The notes: generated by a model not told the origin, from the letters alone. Shown: positions 19,170-31,901, counted from the stretch's first letter. The stretch is DNA of 64,000 bases from Dethiobacter sp. (GCA_020725665.1 DYEO01000008.1:91221-155220); one strand, 5' to 3'. A program made the numbers and translations.

Positions 19170-20077
19170 CTGCCCTTTTCCGCCCCTTTCTTTTTCCCTT
19201 TAACCTTTTTATTCTTCCTTTTGGGGGCACTTTTAACATGCATATCTTCTTTTTTGCTGAGCCCGCTCTTTTTCCCGGCCGTTCCCTGCACCGCCTTCTT
19301 TTTTGTGGTAACAGCCTGTGCGGTATTCTCTTTTCCCTTTTCTATTTTTTCCATTTCTTCACCCTTTTTTGCTTCCCTTGCTTCTCCCGTTCCAACTTTT
19401 TTCCCTTTTTCCTTCTCCAATCCCTTAATCAGAAAATGGTTGCCCACGGAAAAGATGGAATTGGTTGTCCAGTAAAGAACCAGTCCGGCAGGAAAACCTA
19501 CACTGATCACCAGGATCATTACGGGAAAAATGTACAGCATCATCTTTTGCTTCGGATCAGTGATCATCAGACGCTGGTGCAGAAATGTAGCGGCGGTGGA
19601 GACAATAGGAAGGATGTAATAAGGGTTAATAAAGCTAAATAACGCCGCTGCTTCTGTCGCCGACAATTGAAGATCCAGACCCAGGAAATAGGTATTTTCA
19701 ATTAACGTCGTCCCTTCACGCAGCAGTTGGAATACAGCAATGATAATGGGAAGTTGCACAAGCAGGGGCAGGCATCCCCCCAGAGGGTTAATCTTGTTCT
19801 CCTTCATATATTCCATCGTTGCCCGGTTATACTTTTCCTTATCATGCTTATACTTGTCCTGCAGCTTTTTGAGCTCAGGCTGAAGTTGCTGCATTCTCCG
19901 GGAAGCACTAATCTGTTTCCGGGTCAGCGGAAAGGTAACCAGGTTTACCAGGAGGGAAAGAAGAATAATAGCCAGGCCATAATTTCCTGTCCTTTCAAAG
20001 AAAAAAACCAGTACAATCCTAATATATTCCACCAGGGGGCTTAATATCTGCTCCATTCGTATCCTCCTTATCTTCAC
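19166..20077 (-). CDS. yidC: Membrane protein insertase YidC/SpoIIIJ with long Lys-rich C-tail
   Basis: NYGLAIILLSLLVNLVTFPLTRKQISASRRMQQLQPELKKLQDKYKHDKEKYNRATMEYMKENKINPLGGCLPLLVQLPIIIAVFQLLRE. Confidence 0.96.
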   Translation of the reverse strand: MKIRRIRMEQILSPLVEYIRIVLVFFFERTGNYGLAIILLSLLVNLVTFPLTRKQISASRRMQQLQPELKKLQDKYKHDKEKYNRATMEYMKENKINPLGGCLPLLVQLPIIIAVFQLLREGTTLIENTYFLGLDLQLSATEAAALFSFINPYYILPIVSTAATFLHQRLMITDPKQKMMLYIFPVMILVISVGFPAGLVLYWTTNSIFSVGNHFLIKGLEKEKGKKVGTGEAREAKKGEEMEKIEKGKENTAQAVTTKKKAVQGTAGKKSGLSKKEDMHVKSAPKRKNKKVKGKKKGAEKGR

Positions 20078-20109
20078 TAACCGCAGCTTTAAACCCGGTC
20101 TTCCGTTCC

Positions 20110-20325
20110 CTAATGCCGGGGAACGGGATCATAGCCGCCTGGATTAAAGGGGTGGCACCTCAGTATTCTTCTTACTGCAAGTATACTGCCCCGGCCCATC
20201 CCAAATCGCTGTACGGTCTCGTAACAATATGCGGAGCACGAGGGGTAAAAGCGACACCTGGCAGGGATCAGGGGCGAAATCACGGTGCGATAAAAGCTAA
20301 TCAAGAGTAAAAATATACTTTTCAT
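20110..20325 (-). CDS. yidD: Membrane protein insertion efficiency factor YidD
   Basis: [62 protein letters not shown]. Confidence 0.96.
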   Translation of the reverse strand: MKSIFLLLISFYRTVISPLIPARCRFYPSCSAYCYETVQRFGMGRGSILAVRRILRCHPFNPGGYDPVPRH

Positions 20326-20657
20326 TTAATTATTTTCCCTCTTTTCAACAATCCCGTCATTTCCACCAGCACATCCCCGAACCTTAAGCGCGCCGCACCT
20401 TTGCGGGCCACAACAATAATATCATATCCTTTTTGCATTTTATCTTTCATGCGGTAAAACGCTTCACTGTAAAGCCGCTTCAGACGGTGCCTGACCACGC
20501 TTTTTCCCACCTTCTTGCTGATGGAGACACCCAATCTGTTAAAACCGCATTCATTTCTGCGGTAATAAATAACTGTATTTTGGGCAGCCCGCGATTTGCC
20601 GCCCTGATAAACTTTTTTAAATTCGTAATTTTTTCTTAGCCTTTCCTCTCTCTTCAT
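20322..20657 (-). CDS. rnpA: Ribonuclease P protein component
   Basis: [63 protein letters not shown]. Confidence 0.96.
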   Translation of the reverse strand: MKREERLRKNYEFKKVYQGGKSRAAQNTVIYYRRNECGFNRLGVSISKKVGKSVVRHRLKRLYSEAFYRMKDKMQKGYDIIVVARKGAARLRFGDVLVEMTGLLKRGKIIK

Positions 20658-20688
20658 TAAATCATCTAAACCCGTTCATATTTAATTT

Positions 20689-20823
20689 TCAGGCTGTTAA
20701 TCTCCGGCGCATCTTTCTTCTTCTTCTTTGGAGCACCAGCCTGCCTCCCGGCGTTCTCATCCTTTTTCTAAAGCCGTGCACCCTTTTTCTTTGTATTTTC
20801 TTAGGCTGATATGTCCTCTTCAC
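20689..20823 (-). CDS. rpmH: 50S ribosomal protein L34 (GTG start; absent from ORF track)
   Basis: Reverse-strand translation from GTG at 20823: (M)[43 protein letters not shown], 44 aa; SD GAGGG upstream. Confidence 0.96.
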   Translation of the reverse strand: MKRTYQPKKIQRKRVHGFRKRMRTPGGRLVLQRRRRKMRRRLTA

Positions 20824-20859
20824 CTTATATCCCTCTTTTCTGTGAAATTTTTAAAATAT

Positions 20860-21149
20860 TGAATTAAAAACCATGAAATTAATTATAACTTATCGTTCAA
20901 AATGGTGTCAATAAATCCCTCAACTATTTTATTATTTAACACGAAAAGCGAACAAAAACAAGAATTAATAACACCATACCCTTAAAGACGGGAGTTTTCC
21001 ACAGCTATCTATTTATTGCATAATCTAAATAATTTTGCTATTATATCTTAACAAAAGATGCCGCTGCTAACAAATATGGGGCACTTTTCCACATTTTATG
21101 TTGACAACTCCTTCATACATGTGGATATCTTTGTGGAGGTTATATTTTA
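20860..21149. promoter_or_regulatory. Candidate oriC part 1 (rpmH-dnaA intergenic) with DnaA-box-like 9-mers
   Basis: TTTTCCACA at 20995-21003 and 21085-21093; ATATCCACA (reverse) at 21120-21128; AT-rich flanks; divergent rpmH/dnaA. Confidence 0.7.
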
Positions 21150-22523
21150 ATGAGCGAGCATTTATCAAATATCTGGCGTGCCGTGCTCTCTGAAATGGAA
21201 AATCATCTCAGTAAACCTAGTATTGAAACGTGGCTGAAAAATACCAGACCCATCTCCTTGCAGGAAAATACTTTTGTGGTTGAGGTTCCCAACGATTTTA
21301 CGCGTAACTGGTTAAAAAATCATTATTACCGGAATTTGACCAGCTCATTGCAGAAAGTGATTAATGATGATTATAATATTCATTTTGTAATTAAACAGGA
21401 TTCGTTAATCAACAGGCACCCGGATATGAAAATTCCATATGAGACATGCCGCGAAGAGGAATCGTCAAAAAGTGTGCGTAAGGACCTCTCCAGCGTCTGT
21501 AAGTGGCTTAATCCCAAATATACATTTGACAGTTTTGTCATCGGCAGCAACAACCGCCTTGCCCAAGCCGCCTCCCTGGCCGTTGCTGAAACACCATCCC
21601 GCGCTTACAATCCCTTATTTATCTATGGCGGTGTAGGTCTGGGAAAAACCCACCTGCTTCACGCCATCGGTCATTATGTTATTTCTCATAACATCAGCCA
21701 AAATGTGGTTTACCTCTCTTCGGAAAAATTTACAAATCAGTTCATCAATGCCATACGGGACAACAAGACGGTTGATTTTCGTAATAAGTATCGCAATATT
21801 GATGTTTTACTGATCGATGATATTCAATTTCTCGCCGGAAAGGAACAAACACAGGAGGAATTTTTTCATACATTCAACGCCCTGCATGAAAACAGTAAAC
21901 AGATTGTTATATCCAGTGACAGGCCGCCAAAGGAAATAACAAAATTGGAAGACCGTCTCCGTTCCCGTTTCGAATGGGGTTTAATTACGGATATACAGCC
22001 GCCTGACCTGGAAACACGTATCGCCATTCTCCGTAAAAAAAGCCAAAATGAAGGCATACATATACCGGATGAAATACTTATTTTTATCGCCCAGAAAATT
22101 GAGACTAATATCAGGGAACTTGAAGGAGCCCTTGTACGCATAATCGCTTTTGCTTCTTTGGAGGACAAGCATATCAGTCTTGAATTTGCAGAGGAAGCTT
22201 TAAAGGATCTCTTTTCAAAAAATAAAAAAAATCATGTCACCACAGAGCATATTATAAACACCACTGCTGCATATTTTAAGGTATCCCCGCAGGATATCAA
22301 ATCCAGGCGCAGGCCACAAAAAATTTCCATACCCCGACAAATTGCCATGTATCTCTGCCGTGAACTTACAGATTGTTCTCTGCTCAAGATCGGAGAGGAT
22401 TTTGGCGGCAAGGATCATTCCACTGTTATTCACGCCCACCGTAAAATTTCCAGTGAAATTTCAGAAAATGAAGATCTTCTGCAATCAGTTAAAGAAATTA
22501 AAAATCTAATCTACAGCATCTGA
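21150..22523 (+). CDS. dnaA: Chromosomal replication initiator DnaA
   Basis: YNPLFIYGGVGLGKTHLLHAIGHY, LLIDDIQFLAGKEQTQEEFFHTFNAL, GGKDHSTVIHAHRKI. Confidence 0.98.
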   Translation: MSEHLSNIWRAVLSEMENHLSKPSIETWLKNTRPISLQENTFVVEVPNDFTRNWLKNHYYRNLTSSLQKVINDDYNIHFVIKQDSLINRHPDMKIPYETCREEESSKSVRKDLSSVCKWLNPKYTFDSFVIGSNNRLAQAASLAVAETPSRAYNPLFIYGGVGLGKTHLLHAIGHYVISHNISQNVVYLSSEKFTNQFINAIRDNKTVDFRNKYRNIDVLLIDDIQFLAGKEQTQEEFFHTFNALHENSKQIVISSDRPPKEITKLEDRLRSRFEWGLITDIQPPDLETRIAILRKKSQNEGIHIPDEILIFIAQKIETNIRELEGALVRIIAFASLEDKHISLEFAEEALKDLFSKNKKNHVTTEHIINTTAAYFKVSPQDIKSRRRPQKISIPRQIAMYLCRELTDCSLLKIGEDFGGKDHSTVIHAHRKISSEISENEDLLQSVKEIKNLIYSI

Positions 22524-22765
22524 CATAATGTTATTTTTATTAACATTAAATGTTTATAAATCTTGAAATATTTTTTATTTCTGTTGATAAGTTACTTTTT
22601 TTTTTCTTCCTTTTAGTTATTTACAAACAAATCAACAGACAATGTTAATCCTTAAACGCCCAATATTACATTATCAATACTTTTTTTTCACTTATTAACA
22701 GTGCTTATATATTACTGTTTTTATTTATAAATAAAAAAATACTCATAATAAGAGGTGAAAAATTT
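22524..22765. promoter_or_regulatory. Candidate oriC part 2 (dnaA-dnaN intergenic, AT-rich unwinding region)
   Basis: ~240 bp very AT-rich spacer with TTATTAACA at 22537-22545 and 22692-22700, and TTATCAACA (reverse) at 22582-22590. Confidence 0.65.
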
Positions 22766-23917
22766 TTGATCATTTACGGGCGGCAGGATAAATTGCATAG
22801 ATGTCTCAGCGTTGTTGAAAAAGGTTTGCCCACTAAAACAACTCTACCCATATTAAACGGTATTCTTGTGGATGCCGGAGAGGACTATCTTCGTTGGGTT
22901 TCGAGCAATCTGGAGTTGAGTATTCAGGCACAGGATCATGATGCGAACATTGTGGAAAGGGGAAGAGTTGTATTACCGGGAAAAATTGTGGATATTGTAC
23001 GTCAACTGAATGATGATGAAATTAAAATAAGCATGTACGAAGATGAACTGCGGGCAGAAATAACCAGTGGAAAAGCTGTTTTTGTTTTATATGGTATGGA
23101 TGCAGCTGAATTTCCCCATTTTACTGATGCAGAAGAATGGATGACATGGGACAGTTTAGAATTTTCGGCTACAGATTTTAAAGAAATGTTTAAAAAAATT
23201 ATTTTTGCTGTTTCTCATGATGAGGGAAGACCTTTGTTTCGGGCTGTGCATTTAAGTTTTGAAAGTAACGGCAAATTAATTGCCGTAGCAACCGATACAT
23301 ATCGCCTTGCCAGGGTGCAGCGTTTTTATGGCGGTGAGGCAAAATTTAAAAAGATCAATTTTCTTGTACCCGGACGCACATTGAACGAAATTTTAAAAGT
23401 TTTAGAAGAAAACCCGGATGAACAGGTTAAATGCTATTTTAAAGAAAACGAAATTATTTTTTGTTACCGTCAGTTTATTTTCAGCAGTCGCCTTATTGAA
23501 GATAAATTTCCTGAAGTTAGCGGAGTTTTTCCTGCCACATTTAAGACAAGGGTTGAGGTGAATAAAAATAAACTGGACAAACTCCTTAAACGGGCCATTT
23601 TAATGGCACATGGACAGAATCAAATGATTATGATGCAAATCAAGGGAAATATATTGTATGTACGGGCCAGCAGTGACTCTGGCAAGATGGATGAAGAGAT
23701 GATTCTGGATCATAAAGAAGGCGATGATTTGGAGGAAATTCTGCTTAATGCCCGTTTTTTTAGTGATCCACTGCAAATAATTGATGATGAGATATTGGTT
23801 ATAGATTTCAACGGTCCCCTTGGTCCGTGTATATTTTACCGGGAGCAGGAAATAAATGGGATAAAGGAGCTTTATCAATATCTTGTTCTGCCTATAAAAA
23901 CAGACAAGCGCACATAA
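22766..23917 (+). CDS. dnaN: DNA polymerase III beta subunit (sliding clamp)
   Basis: LHRCLSVVEKGLPTKTTLPILNGILVDAGEDYLRWVSSNLELSIQ...; TTG start; after dnaA. Confidence 0.95.
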   Translation: MIIYGRQDKLHRCLSVVEKGLPTKTTLPILNGILVDAGEDYLRWVSSNLELSIQAQDHDANIVERGRVVLPGKIVDIVRQLNDDEIKISMYEDELRAEITSGKAVFVLYGMDAAEFPHFTDAEEWMTWDSLEFSATDFKEMFKKIIFAVSHDEGRPLFRAVHLSFESNGKLIAVATDTYRLARVQRFYGGEAKFKKINFLVPGRTLNEILKVLEENPDEQVKCYFKENEIIFCYRQFIFSSRLIEDKFPEVSGVFPATFKTRVEVNKNKLDKLLKRAILMAHGQNQMIMMQIKGNILYVRASSDSGKMDEEMILDHKEGDDLEEILLNARFFSDPLQIIDDEILVIDFNGPLGPCIFYREQEINGIKELYQYLVLPIKTDKRT

Positions 23918-23957
23918 TCGGGATTTGTTTAAATAGTGGAAAGGGGATACACCTCTT

Positions 23958-25112
23958 TTGTTTGTAAAAGAAATTCGCCTCCGTAATTTTCGTAATTACG
24001 AAAAAGCAGAGCTTTGTTTTAAGCCGGGCGTTTCCCTGGTTAAGGGGGCTAACGGTCAGGGTAAGAGCAATTTGCTGGAGGCGATCTACTGTCTCTGTTT
24101 TGCCGGTTCTTTCAGGCCGGCACGGGATGAGGATATGGTGTACTGGAACAAGCCCTTCTATTTTCTCCAGGGTACCGTTTACAGTAACAATTGTTATTAT
24201 CGCCTGGAAATTGGCTATGCTCTCGCGCAAAAGAGAAAAGTGGTAAAGATAAACGGCACTGTGGAAAAAAAAGGCCGTTTCGGCCATGCCTTTCCCGTTG
24301 TTTTTTTTGTACCTGAAGATCTGGAAATTGTGCGTCGCGGCCCGGAAGAACGCAGACGTTTCCTGGACCGTGAACTCTGCCAGCTTAGTCCGGTATATGC
24401 CGCTGATCTTTCCGCTTACAGGCGGGCCTTGATGCAAAAAAACCGCCTGCTCAAAGAAAAAAAGAATGCAACGGGTATAAAAGAGCTTTTGGAACCGTGG
24501 AACAGGCAGCTTATCCAATACGGCAGTCGTATTATCTCCCGCCGCAGCGACATGATAAGAATATGGAATAATAAAGCCGCGAAAAATTATAGTGTCCTTT
24601 TCCATTGCGGTCAAAATCTGCAGCTTGACTATATGAGCAGCACTGTCGATGGGGAATTTCCATCTGACTTGGAATACATTGCCGAAAATATGTCCCGGGA
24701 AATAAAAATGCGGGAAGAGGAGGAGCGGGTGAGGGGTTATGCCCTTGTGGGACCGCATAAAGATGATCTTTTATTCTTGCTGGATAAGCGTGAAGCGAGA
24801 AAATTTGCTTCCCATGGACAGCAGCGCAGTGCCGTTATTGCTCTGAAAGCGGCGCAGGTGCAGTATTATCGGGAAATGGCGGAGAAGCCTCTCTTTATGA
24901 TCGATGACATTTTTTCCGAACTGGACGAACTACGACGCCGCCAGTGTTTGCTTCTTTTTAGTGATGCAGCCCAGGTTTTTATGACCGTAACGGGAGAAAG
25001 AAACTATCTGGAAAACTATCCAAAGGGGCAGGAAATTGTCTCTTTTTTTTGTGTTCAGGAAGGTAAAATCAGGGAGGTCGGGCACGGTGATCAAAGCGGG
25101 CTCGCTCATTAA
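23958..25112 (+). CDS. recF: DNA replication and repair protein RecF
   Basis: FVKEIRLRNFRNYEKAELCFKPGVSLVKGANGQGKSNLLEAIYCLCFAGSFR; FMIDDIFSELDELRRRQCL. Confidence 0.97.
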   Translation: MFVKEIRLRNFRNYEKAELCFKPGVSLVKGANGQGKSNLLEAIYCLCFAGSFRPARDEDMVYWNKPFYFLQGTVYSNNCYYRLEIGYALAQKRKVVKINGTVEKKGRFGHAFPVVFFVPEDLEIVRRGPEERRRFLDRELCQLSPVYAADLSAYRRALMQKNRLLKEKKNATGIKELLEPWNRQLIQYGSRIISRRSDMIRIWNNKAAKNYSVLFHCGQNLQLDYMSSTVDGEFPSDLEYIAENMSREIKMREEEERVRGYALVGPHKDDLLFLLDKREARKFASHGQQRSAVIALKAAQVQYYREMAEKPLFMIDDIFSELDELRRRQCLLLFSDAAQVFMTVTGERNYLENYPKGQEIVSFFCVQEGKIREVGHGDQSGLAH

Positions 25113-25686
25113 AGACTATTTTCAACGGAAAAATCTAAAGGGAAAAACGGAGAGTCTTACCTATACGGGTATCTGGAAGCGCGTAACAGGTAAAAATATT
25201 GAAAGATACACCCTGCCGGTAGCCTTAAAAAACGGGACATTATTTGTGGAGGTTGAAGACAGTATCTGGCTCTATGAGCTTACCCTGTTGAAAGAGAAAA
25301 TAATAAGCGATTTCAATGCCATCTCCGGTGAAATGGTGGTCTCCGATATAGTATTTCGCAATACCGGGTTTCCCCTGCGAGAAAATAATTTGGAGAAAGA
25401 GCTGACTCTGCCCTGTCAAAAAAAGGATTCATTCATGCAAAAAAAGAAATTAACTATGGAAAAATTGGGAGCATCGGAAACAGCGGAAATTAAGAAGATA
25501 ATCCAATATATGCCCGAATCCTTTCAGGAGAGGATGAGCCGGCTGCTAAATAACTTTTTCAGGCTGCAGGAGTGGAAGAAGGAACAGGGAGCAAGGGTCT
25601 GCCCGCGTTGCCGCTCCCTCTTTTTCCCGGGAGACGGAGCCGGTGAGGGAAAAACCCTCTGTCACATCTGTGGTCGGGAGAAGTAA
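25087..25686 (+). CDS. DUF721 family protein with C-terminal zinc ribbon
   Basis: IWKRVTGKNIERYTLPVALKNGTLFVEVEDSIWLYELTLLKEKIISDFN; C-terminal CPRCRSLF...CHICGRE; GTG start with SD GGGAGG. Confidence 0.82.
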   Translation: MIKAGSLIKDYFQRKNLKGKTESLTYTGIWKRVTGKNIERYTLPVALKNGTLFVEVEDSIWLYELTLLKEKIISDFNAISGEMVVSDIVFRNTGFPLRENNLEKELTLPCQKKDSFMQKKKLTMEKLGASETAEIKKIIQYMPESFQERMSRLLNNFFRLQEWKKEQGARVCPRCRSLFFPGDGAGEGKTLCHICGREK

Positions 25687-25767
25687 GCATTTTTTTTTTT
25701 TACAGACCCGGGCTGAAAATATGATATAATATATCTTTAGGATAATTTGATTTTAAGGAGGATATAT

Positions 25768-27949
<2,182 letters not shown>

Positions 27950-27992
27950 GAAAATAGCTGTTAGCAAATAACAGAGAGGGCATAATATTAAT

Positions 27993-30446
27993 ATGGAAAA
28001 AGAAAAAATTATTACTGTTCCCCTGGACCAGGAAGTCAAGAGTTCATTTCTGGATTACGCCATGAGCGTTATTGTCAGCCGGGCCCTTCCCGATGTGCGG
28101 GATGGGTTGAAACCGGTACACAGGCGCATCCTGTACGCTTTGATGGATATGGGCATGACCCCCGATAAACCTCACAAGAAATCGGCCCGCTTAGTGGGGG
28201 AGGTTCTCGGTAAGTATCACCCTCATGGTGACCAGGCCGTTTACGAGGCAATGGTGCGCCTGGCCCAGCCTTTTACCACGCGCTATCCCCTGGTGGACGG
28301 GCACGGTAATTTCGGCTCCATGGACGGGGATGCGGCGGCGGCGATGCGCTACACGGAAGCCCGCCTTTCCCCCCTGGCGCTGGAGATGCTCCGCGACCTG
28401 GACAAGGAAACGGTGGATTTTCGCCTTAACTTTGACGAGAGCCTGGAGGAACCGGTGGTGTTGCCGGCACGCTTCCCGAACTTGCTGGTAAACGGATCTG
28501 CAGGAATCGCTGTGGGGATGGCCACCAGCATTCCTCCCCACAATCTTGCTGAAACGATCAATGCATTAGAGTTGCTTATCGCAAGACCGGAAGCGAGGGA
28601 TGATGAACTGCTGGAGATCGTTAAAGGACCGGATTTTCCCACCGGCGGAATCATCATCGGCGCCAGGGGGATCCGTGATGCCTACCTTACGGGCAGGGGC
28701 AGCGTCCAGGTGCGTGGCAAGACCAGCATCGAGCTGGGCAAGGATGGACGGGAAAAGCTGCTGATTACAGAGGTTCCCTACCAGCAGAACAAGGCCAGGC
28801 TGATTGAAAGAATTGCCGAACTGGTAAGGGATAAAAAAATTGAAGGTATCAGTGAGCTGCGTGACGAATCGGACCGCAGCGGCGTGCGTATTGTCATCGA
28901 AATGCGCCGCGGTTTTCAACCGGAGCTTGTTTTAAACCAGCTTTTTAAATATACACCCCTGCAGCAGAGTTTTAGCATCATTATGCTGGCTCTGGTTGAC
29001 GGTAGGCCGAAGATCCTCACCTTGCGCGAACTTCTCCTCGCCTATCTCGCACACCAGAAGGAAGTGGTAACACGCCGCTCCCAATTCCTTTTAAACCGTG
29101 CCATGGAGAGGGCCCACCTTTTGGAAGGCCTGCGCATTGCCCTGGACAACCTGGACCGGGTGATCGAGATCATCAGGAGTTCTCCCGATGTTAAAGAAGC
29201 ACGGCACAGCTTAATGGAAAACTTTTCCCTGAGTGAAAAACAGGCGCAGGCCATCCTGGAAATGCGTTTGCAGCGGCTGACCGCCCTCGAGAGACAGAAA
29301 CTGGAAGAAGAATACCGTTCCCTCATGGAGGAGATTGCCTACCTGCGTGCCCTGCTTGCTGACGAATCGCTGATTATGCAAGAAATCAGGCGGGAACTGC
29401 AGGAGACAAGGCGAAAATTCGGGGATAAGCGGCTGACGAAGATTGTGGTCCACGATGCTGAGATCGAATTGGAAGACCTCATTCGCGAGGAGAAAGTGGT
29501 GATTACGCATACCCACCAGGGCTATATCAAACGGTTGCCTCTGGACACTTACCGCAGCCAGCACCGTGGCGGCCGGGGCATCGTTGCTCACTCCATGCGG
29601 GAAAAGGATTTCATCGAGCACCTCTTTGTCTGCTCAACCAAGGATTTACTTCTCTGTTTCAGCAACATGGGAAAAGTCTACCCCCTGAAAGTTTACGAGA
29701 TTCCGGAAAGCGGCCGCACAGCCCGTGGTACGGCCATCGTCAATCTCCTTCCCCTGGAAAAGGGCGAGTATATTACCGCCGTTTTCCCCCGCGTGGAACA
29801 CCAGGAGGGTGATTGTATCATCATGGCCACACAGCAGGGGGTTGTGAAAAAAAGTCTGCTGCAGGAATATGCCTCCGCCAGGCGGTCGGGGCTCATTGCC
29901 CTGGGGTTGACCGCCGGTGATCAACTTATCGCTGTGCGTTACCTCGGTTGCAGCGATAATGCGGCAGAAAATAACGATGTGGATGTGCTCATGGCCACGG
30001 CCCGTGGTCTGTTGATTCGCTTTTCCAGCCAACAGTTGCGTCCCCTCGGGCGAACGGCGCGGGGGGTAAAGGGGATTACCCTCACCCCTGGTGACCGGGT
30101 GGTAAATATGAATCTTTTGCCGGCCAACCCGGCTGTTAAAACGGCTCTTTTTCTGGTAACGGAAAAAGGATTCGGCAAGATTACCAGGGCCAACGAGTTC
30201 CGCAAGCAGAACCGCGGCGGTAAAGGTATTCTGGCCCTGAAGGTGAGTGAGCAGGTAGGAGAGCTGGTCAGTTTTGCCCTGGTACAGAAAAAGGATGAAT
30301 TCATTATTATAACCGCCCGCGGACTTGTTATCCGTGAAAAAGTGGCGCCTGTTTCCGTGCAGGGCCGCTATGCCCGGGGTGTTACCCTGATCAGGCTTTC
30401 CCCCGACGATAAAGTGGTCAACCTGGCTATCTTGCCACGTGAATAG
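27993..30446 (+). CDS. gyrA: DNA gyrase subunit A
   Basis: [76 protein letters not shown]. Confidence 0.98.
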   Translation: MEKEKIITVPLDQEVKSSFLDYAMSVIVSRALPDVRDGLKPVHRRILYALMDMGMTPDKPHKKSARLVGEVLGKYHPHGDQAVYEAMVRLAQPFTTRYPLVDGHGNFGSMDGDAAAAMRYTEARLSPLALEMLRDLDKETVDFRLNFDESLEEPVVLPARFPNLLVNGSAGIAVGMATSIPPHNLAETINALELLIARPEARDDELLEIVKGPDFPTGGIIIGARGIRDAYLTGRGSVQVRGKTSIELGKDGREKLLITEVPYQQNKARLIERIAELVRDKKIEGISELRDESDRSGVRIVIEMRRGFQPELVLNQLFKYTPLQQSFSIIMLALVDGRPKILTLRELLLAYLAHQKEVVTRRSQFLLNRAMERAHLLEGLRIALDNLDRVIEIIRSSPDVKEARHSLMENFSLSEKQAQAILEMRLQRLTALERQKLEEEYRSLMEEIAYLRALLADESLIMQEIRRELQETRRKFGDKRLTKIVVHDAEIELEDLIREEKVVITHTHQGYIKRLPLDTYRSQHRGGRGIVAHSMREKDFIEHLFVCSTKDLLLCFSNMGKVYPLKVYEIPESGRTARGTAIVNLLPLEKGEYITAVFPRVEHQEGDCIIMATQQGVVKKSLLQEYASARRSGLIALGLTAGDQLIAVRYLGCSDNAAENNDVDVLMATARGLLIRFSSQQLRPLGRTARGVKGITLTPGDRVVNMNLLPANPAVKTALFLVTEKGFGKITRANEFRKQNRGGKGILALKVSEQVGELVSFALVQKKDEFIIITARGLVIREKVAPVSVQGRYARGVTLIRLSPDDKVVNLAILPRE

Positions 30447-30467
30447 AACCGGCGGGGAGGGATAAAG

Positions 30468-31859
30468 TTGAAATATTCCCGCAGTATCTCGCCGGCACTT
30501 GTTATTCTGCTGCTGCTGCTCATCATAGCAGCATTTATTCTGGATTGGACCAGGCCCCAGGAGCAACCTGTGTCGGCCTTACCCATTCCACCCCGCAGTA
30601 CTGATATGGCCGTAATCGGCGGCACGACGGCTGCTTTGCTCACCGCGCTGCACGGAGCCCAAAACGGTGCACAGGTCTACCTTTTCCCGCAGGGACAGGA
30701 ACTGGGAGAGGATGCGGTTTTTTTGCTTGCCGAAGGGCTGGCCGCAGCCCTGACCCCACCACAGCAGCATCTGGCTGATTTCCAAAGTCCCGGGGAACAG
30801 GTAAAACTCCTTTCTCCCACGGAACTGGGCGAAAGGCTCCGCAAAAGGGGCGGCTACATAAACGATCCGGCTCTGTTGTCTGCTTTCATTAATTTCTCGC
30901 CCCGCCTGTATTACCTGTTGGAGAGTATCAGCGGTGTTGCCTTCGACCTCATTCCCGACGCAGAGCAACCCTATCACCATCTCAGCAGGGAAGCCCTGAA
31001 CCCCGCCGCTTTCAGGCAGCGGCTGCAGATCGATGTAATGCGGGCCGGCGTAATCATCAGTAATGATCATGTTAAGGATTTACTCTTTACCCCGGAGGGG
31101 GAGATAAGGGGCCTGCTGCTGGAAAACAGCCGGGGCAAAGAGGAAATTCTGAACCTGCGCTCCGTCGTTCTGGCGGACGGCGGGTACAGCGGCAGCCTTT
31201 TACGCTGGCATCCCTACCTGCCGTCGAACAATATGGTCGTGCTCCGTTCCGGGCAGGAGGGCCGGGGTTTAAGCCTTGCCGCGGAACTGGGTATGGATGT
31301 GGTACAGACCGGTTTTTACCGCCGGCGTGTCATTCTCTATTCAGCGATTAACGAAGAACATTGTTACTTACCGCCAAACCCCTGGAAGCAAACCTATTTA
31401 TTTAATAACAGGGGGCAACTGCTGGCCTGGTATGATGCCGGCACGCAGGAGATCTTTAATTTTATTCATGCTTCTCCCCCCGGCGGTGTGTTTCTCCTCG
31501 CCGGGGAAGAGAGTATACCCCCTGCCTGTGCACACTTTTTTAGCCGTTTTGCGGACCGGGATAGTCTGGCACGTTTCTGTGAAGGGAAACTGCCGTCTTT
31601 TCCACTTCCTTTCCTGCCCGGCGAGGCCCATCTTGTAGCCCCCGTGCGTGTGGGTGTGGATTACACCCCCGACGGCCTGGCCGTAACCCCCCGCGGTGAG
31701 GTGAAACGCAACGGCAAGGTGGTGCCGGGTCTCTATGCCGCTGGAGAGATTTGCGGCGGTCTCCACGGTGAGGCGGTGCTCCCCGGTATGCCCCTGAGCG
31801 AGACGCTTTTTCTTTCTGCCGTGGCCGGAGAGGCGGCAGCCCGCCACGCCTGGCGGTAG
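30468..31859 (+). CDS. N-terminally anchored FAD-binding protein (fumarate reductase/flavocytochrome c flavoprotein-like)
   Basis: Hydrophobic N-terminus ISPALVILLLLLIIAAFIL, atypical dinucleotide site DMAVIGGTTAALLTALHGAQNGAQVYLF, C-terminal VPGLYAAGEICGGLHGEAVLPGMPLSETLFLSAVAGEAAA; TTG start. Confidence 0.75.
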   Translation: MKYSRSISPALVILLLLLIIAAFILDWTRPQEQPVSALPIPPRSTDMAVIGGTTAALLTALHGAQNGAQVYLFPQGQELGEDAVFLLAEGLAAALTPPQQHLADFQSPGEQVKLLSPTELGERLRKRGGYINDPALLSAFINFSPRLYYLLESISGVAFDLIPDAEQPYHHLSREALNPAAFRQRLQIDVMRAGVIISNDHVKDLLFTPEGEIRGLLLENSRGKEEILNLRSVVLADGGYSGSLLRWHPYLPSNNMVVLRSGQEGRGLSLAAELGMDVVQTGFYRRRVILYSAINEEHCYLPPNPWKQTYLFNNRGQLLAWYDAGTQEIFNFIHASPPGGVFLLAGEESIPPACAHFFSRFADRDSLARFCEGKLPSFPLPFLPGEAHLVAPVRVGVDYTPDGLAVTPRGEVKRNGKVVPGLYAAGEICGGLHGEAVLPGMPLSETLFLSAVAGEAAARHAWR

Positions 31860-31890
31860 GGGCGGGTCTCTGCGCCCGCCCGGACGGTTG
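31857..31890. repeat. GTAGGGGCG-family repeat
   Basis: GTAGGGGCGGGTCTCTGCGCCCGCCC; its TAG is the stop codon of the upstream flavoprotein. Confidence 0.65.
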
Positions 31891-31901
31891 ACACCATTGC
31901 C

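Noticed and set aside
23892-24758. 288-aa minus-strand ORF inside recF
   Set aside because: Antisense; the recF frame has full Walker/ABC motifs.
29646-30566. 306-aa minus-strand ORF over the gyrA 3' end
   Set aside because: Antisense shadow ORF; the gyrA frame is unambiguous.
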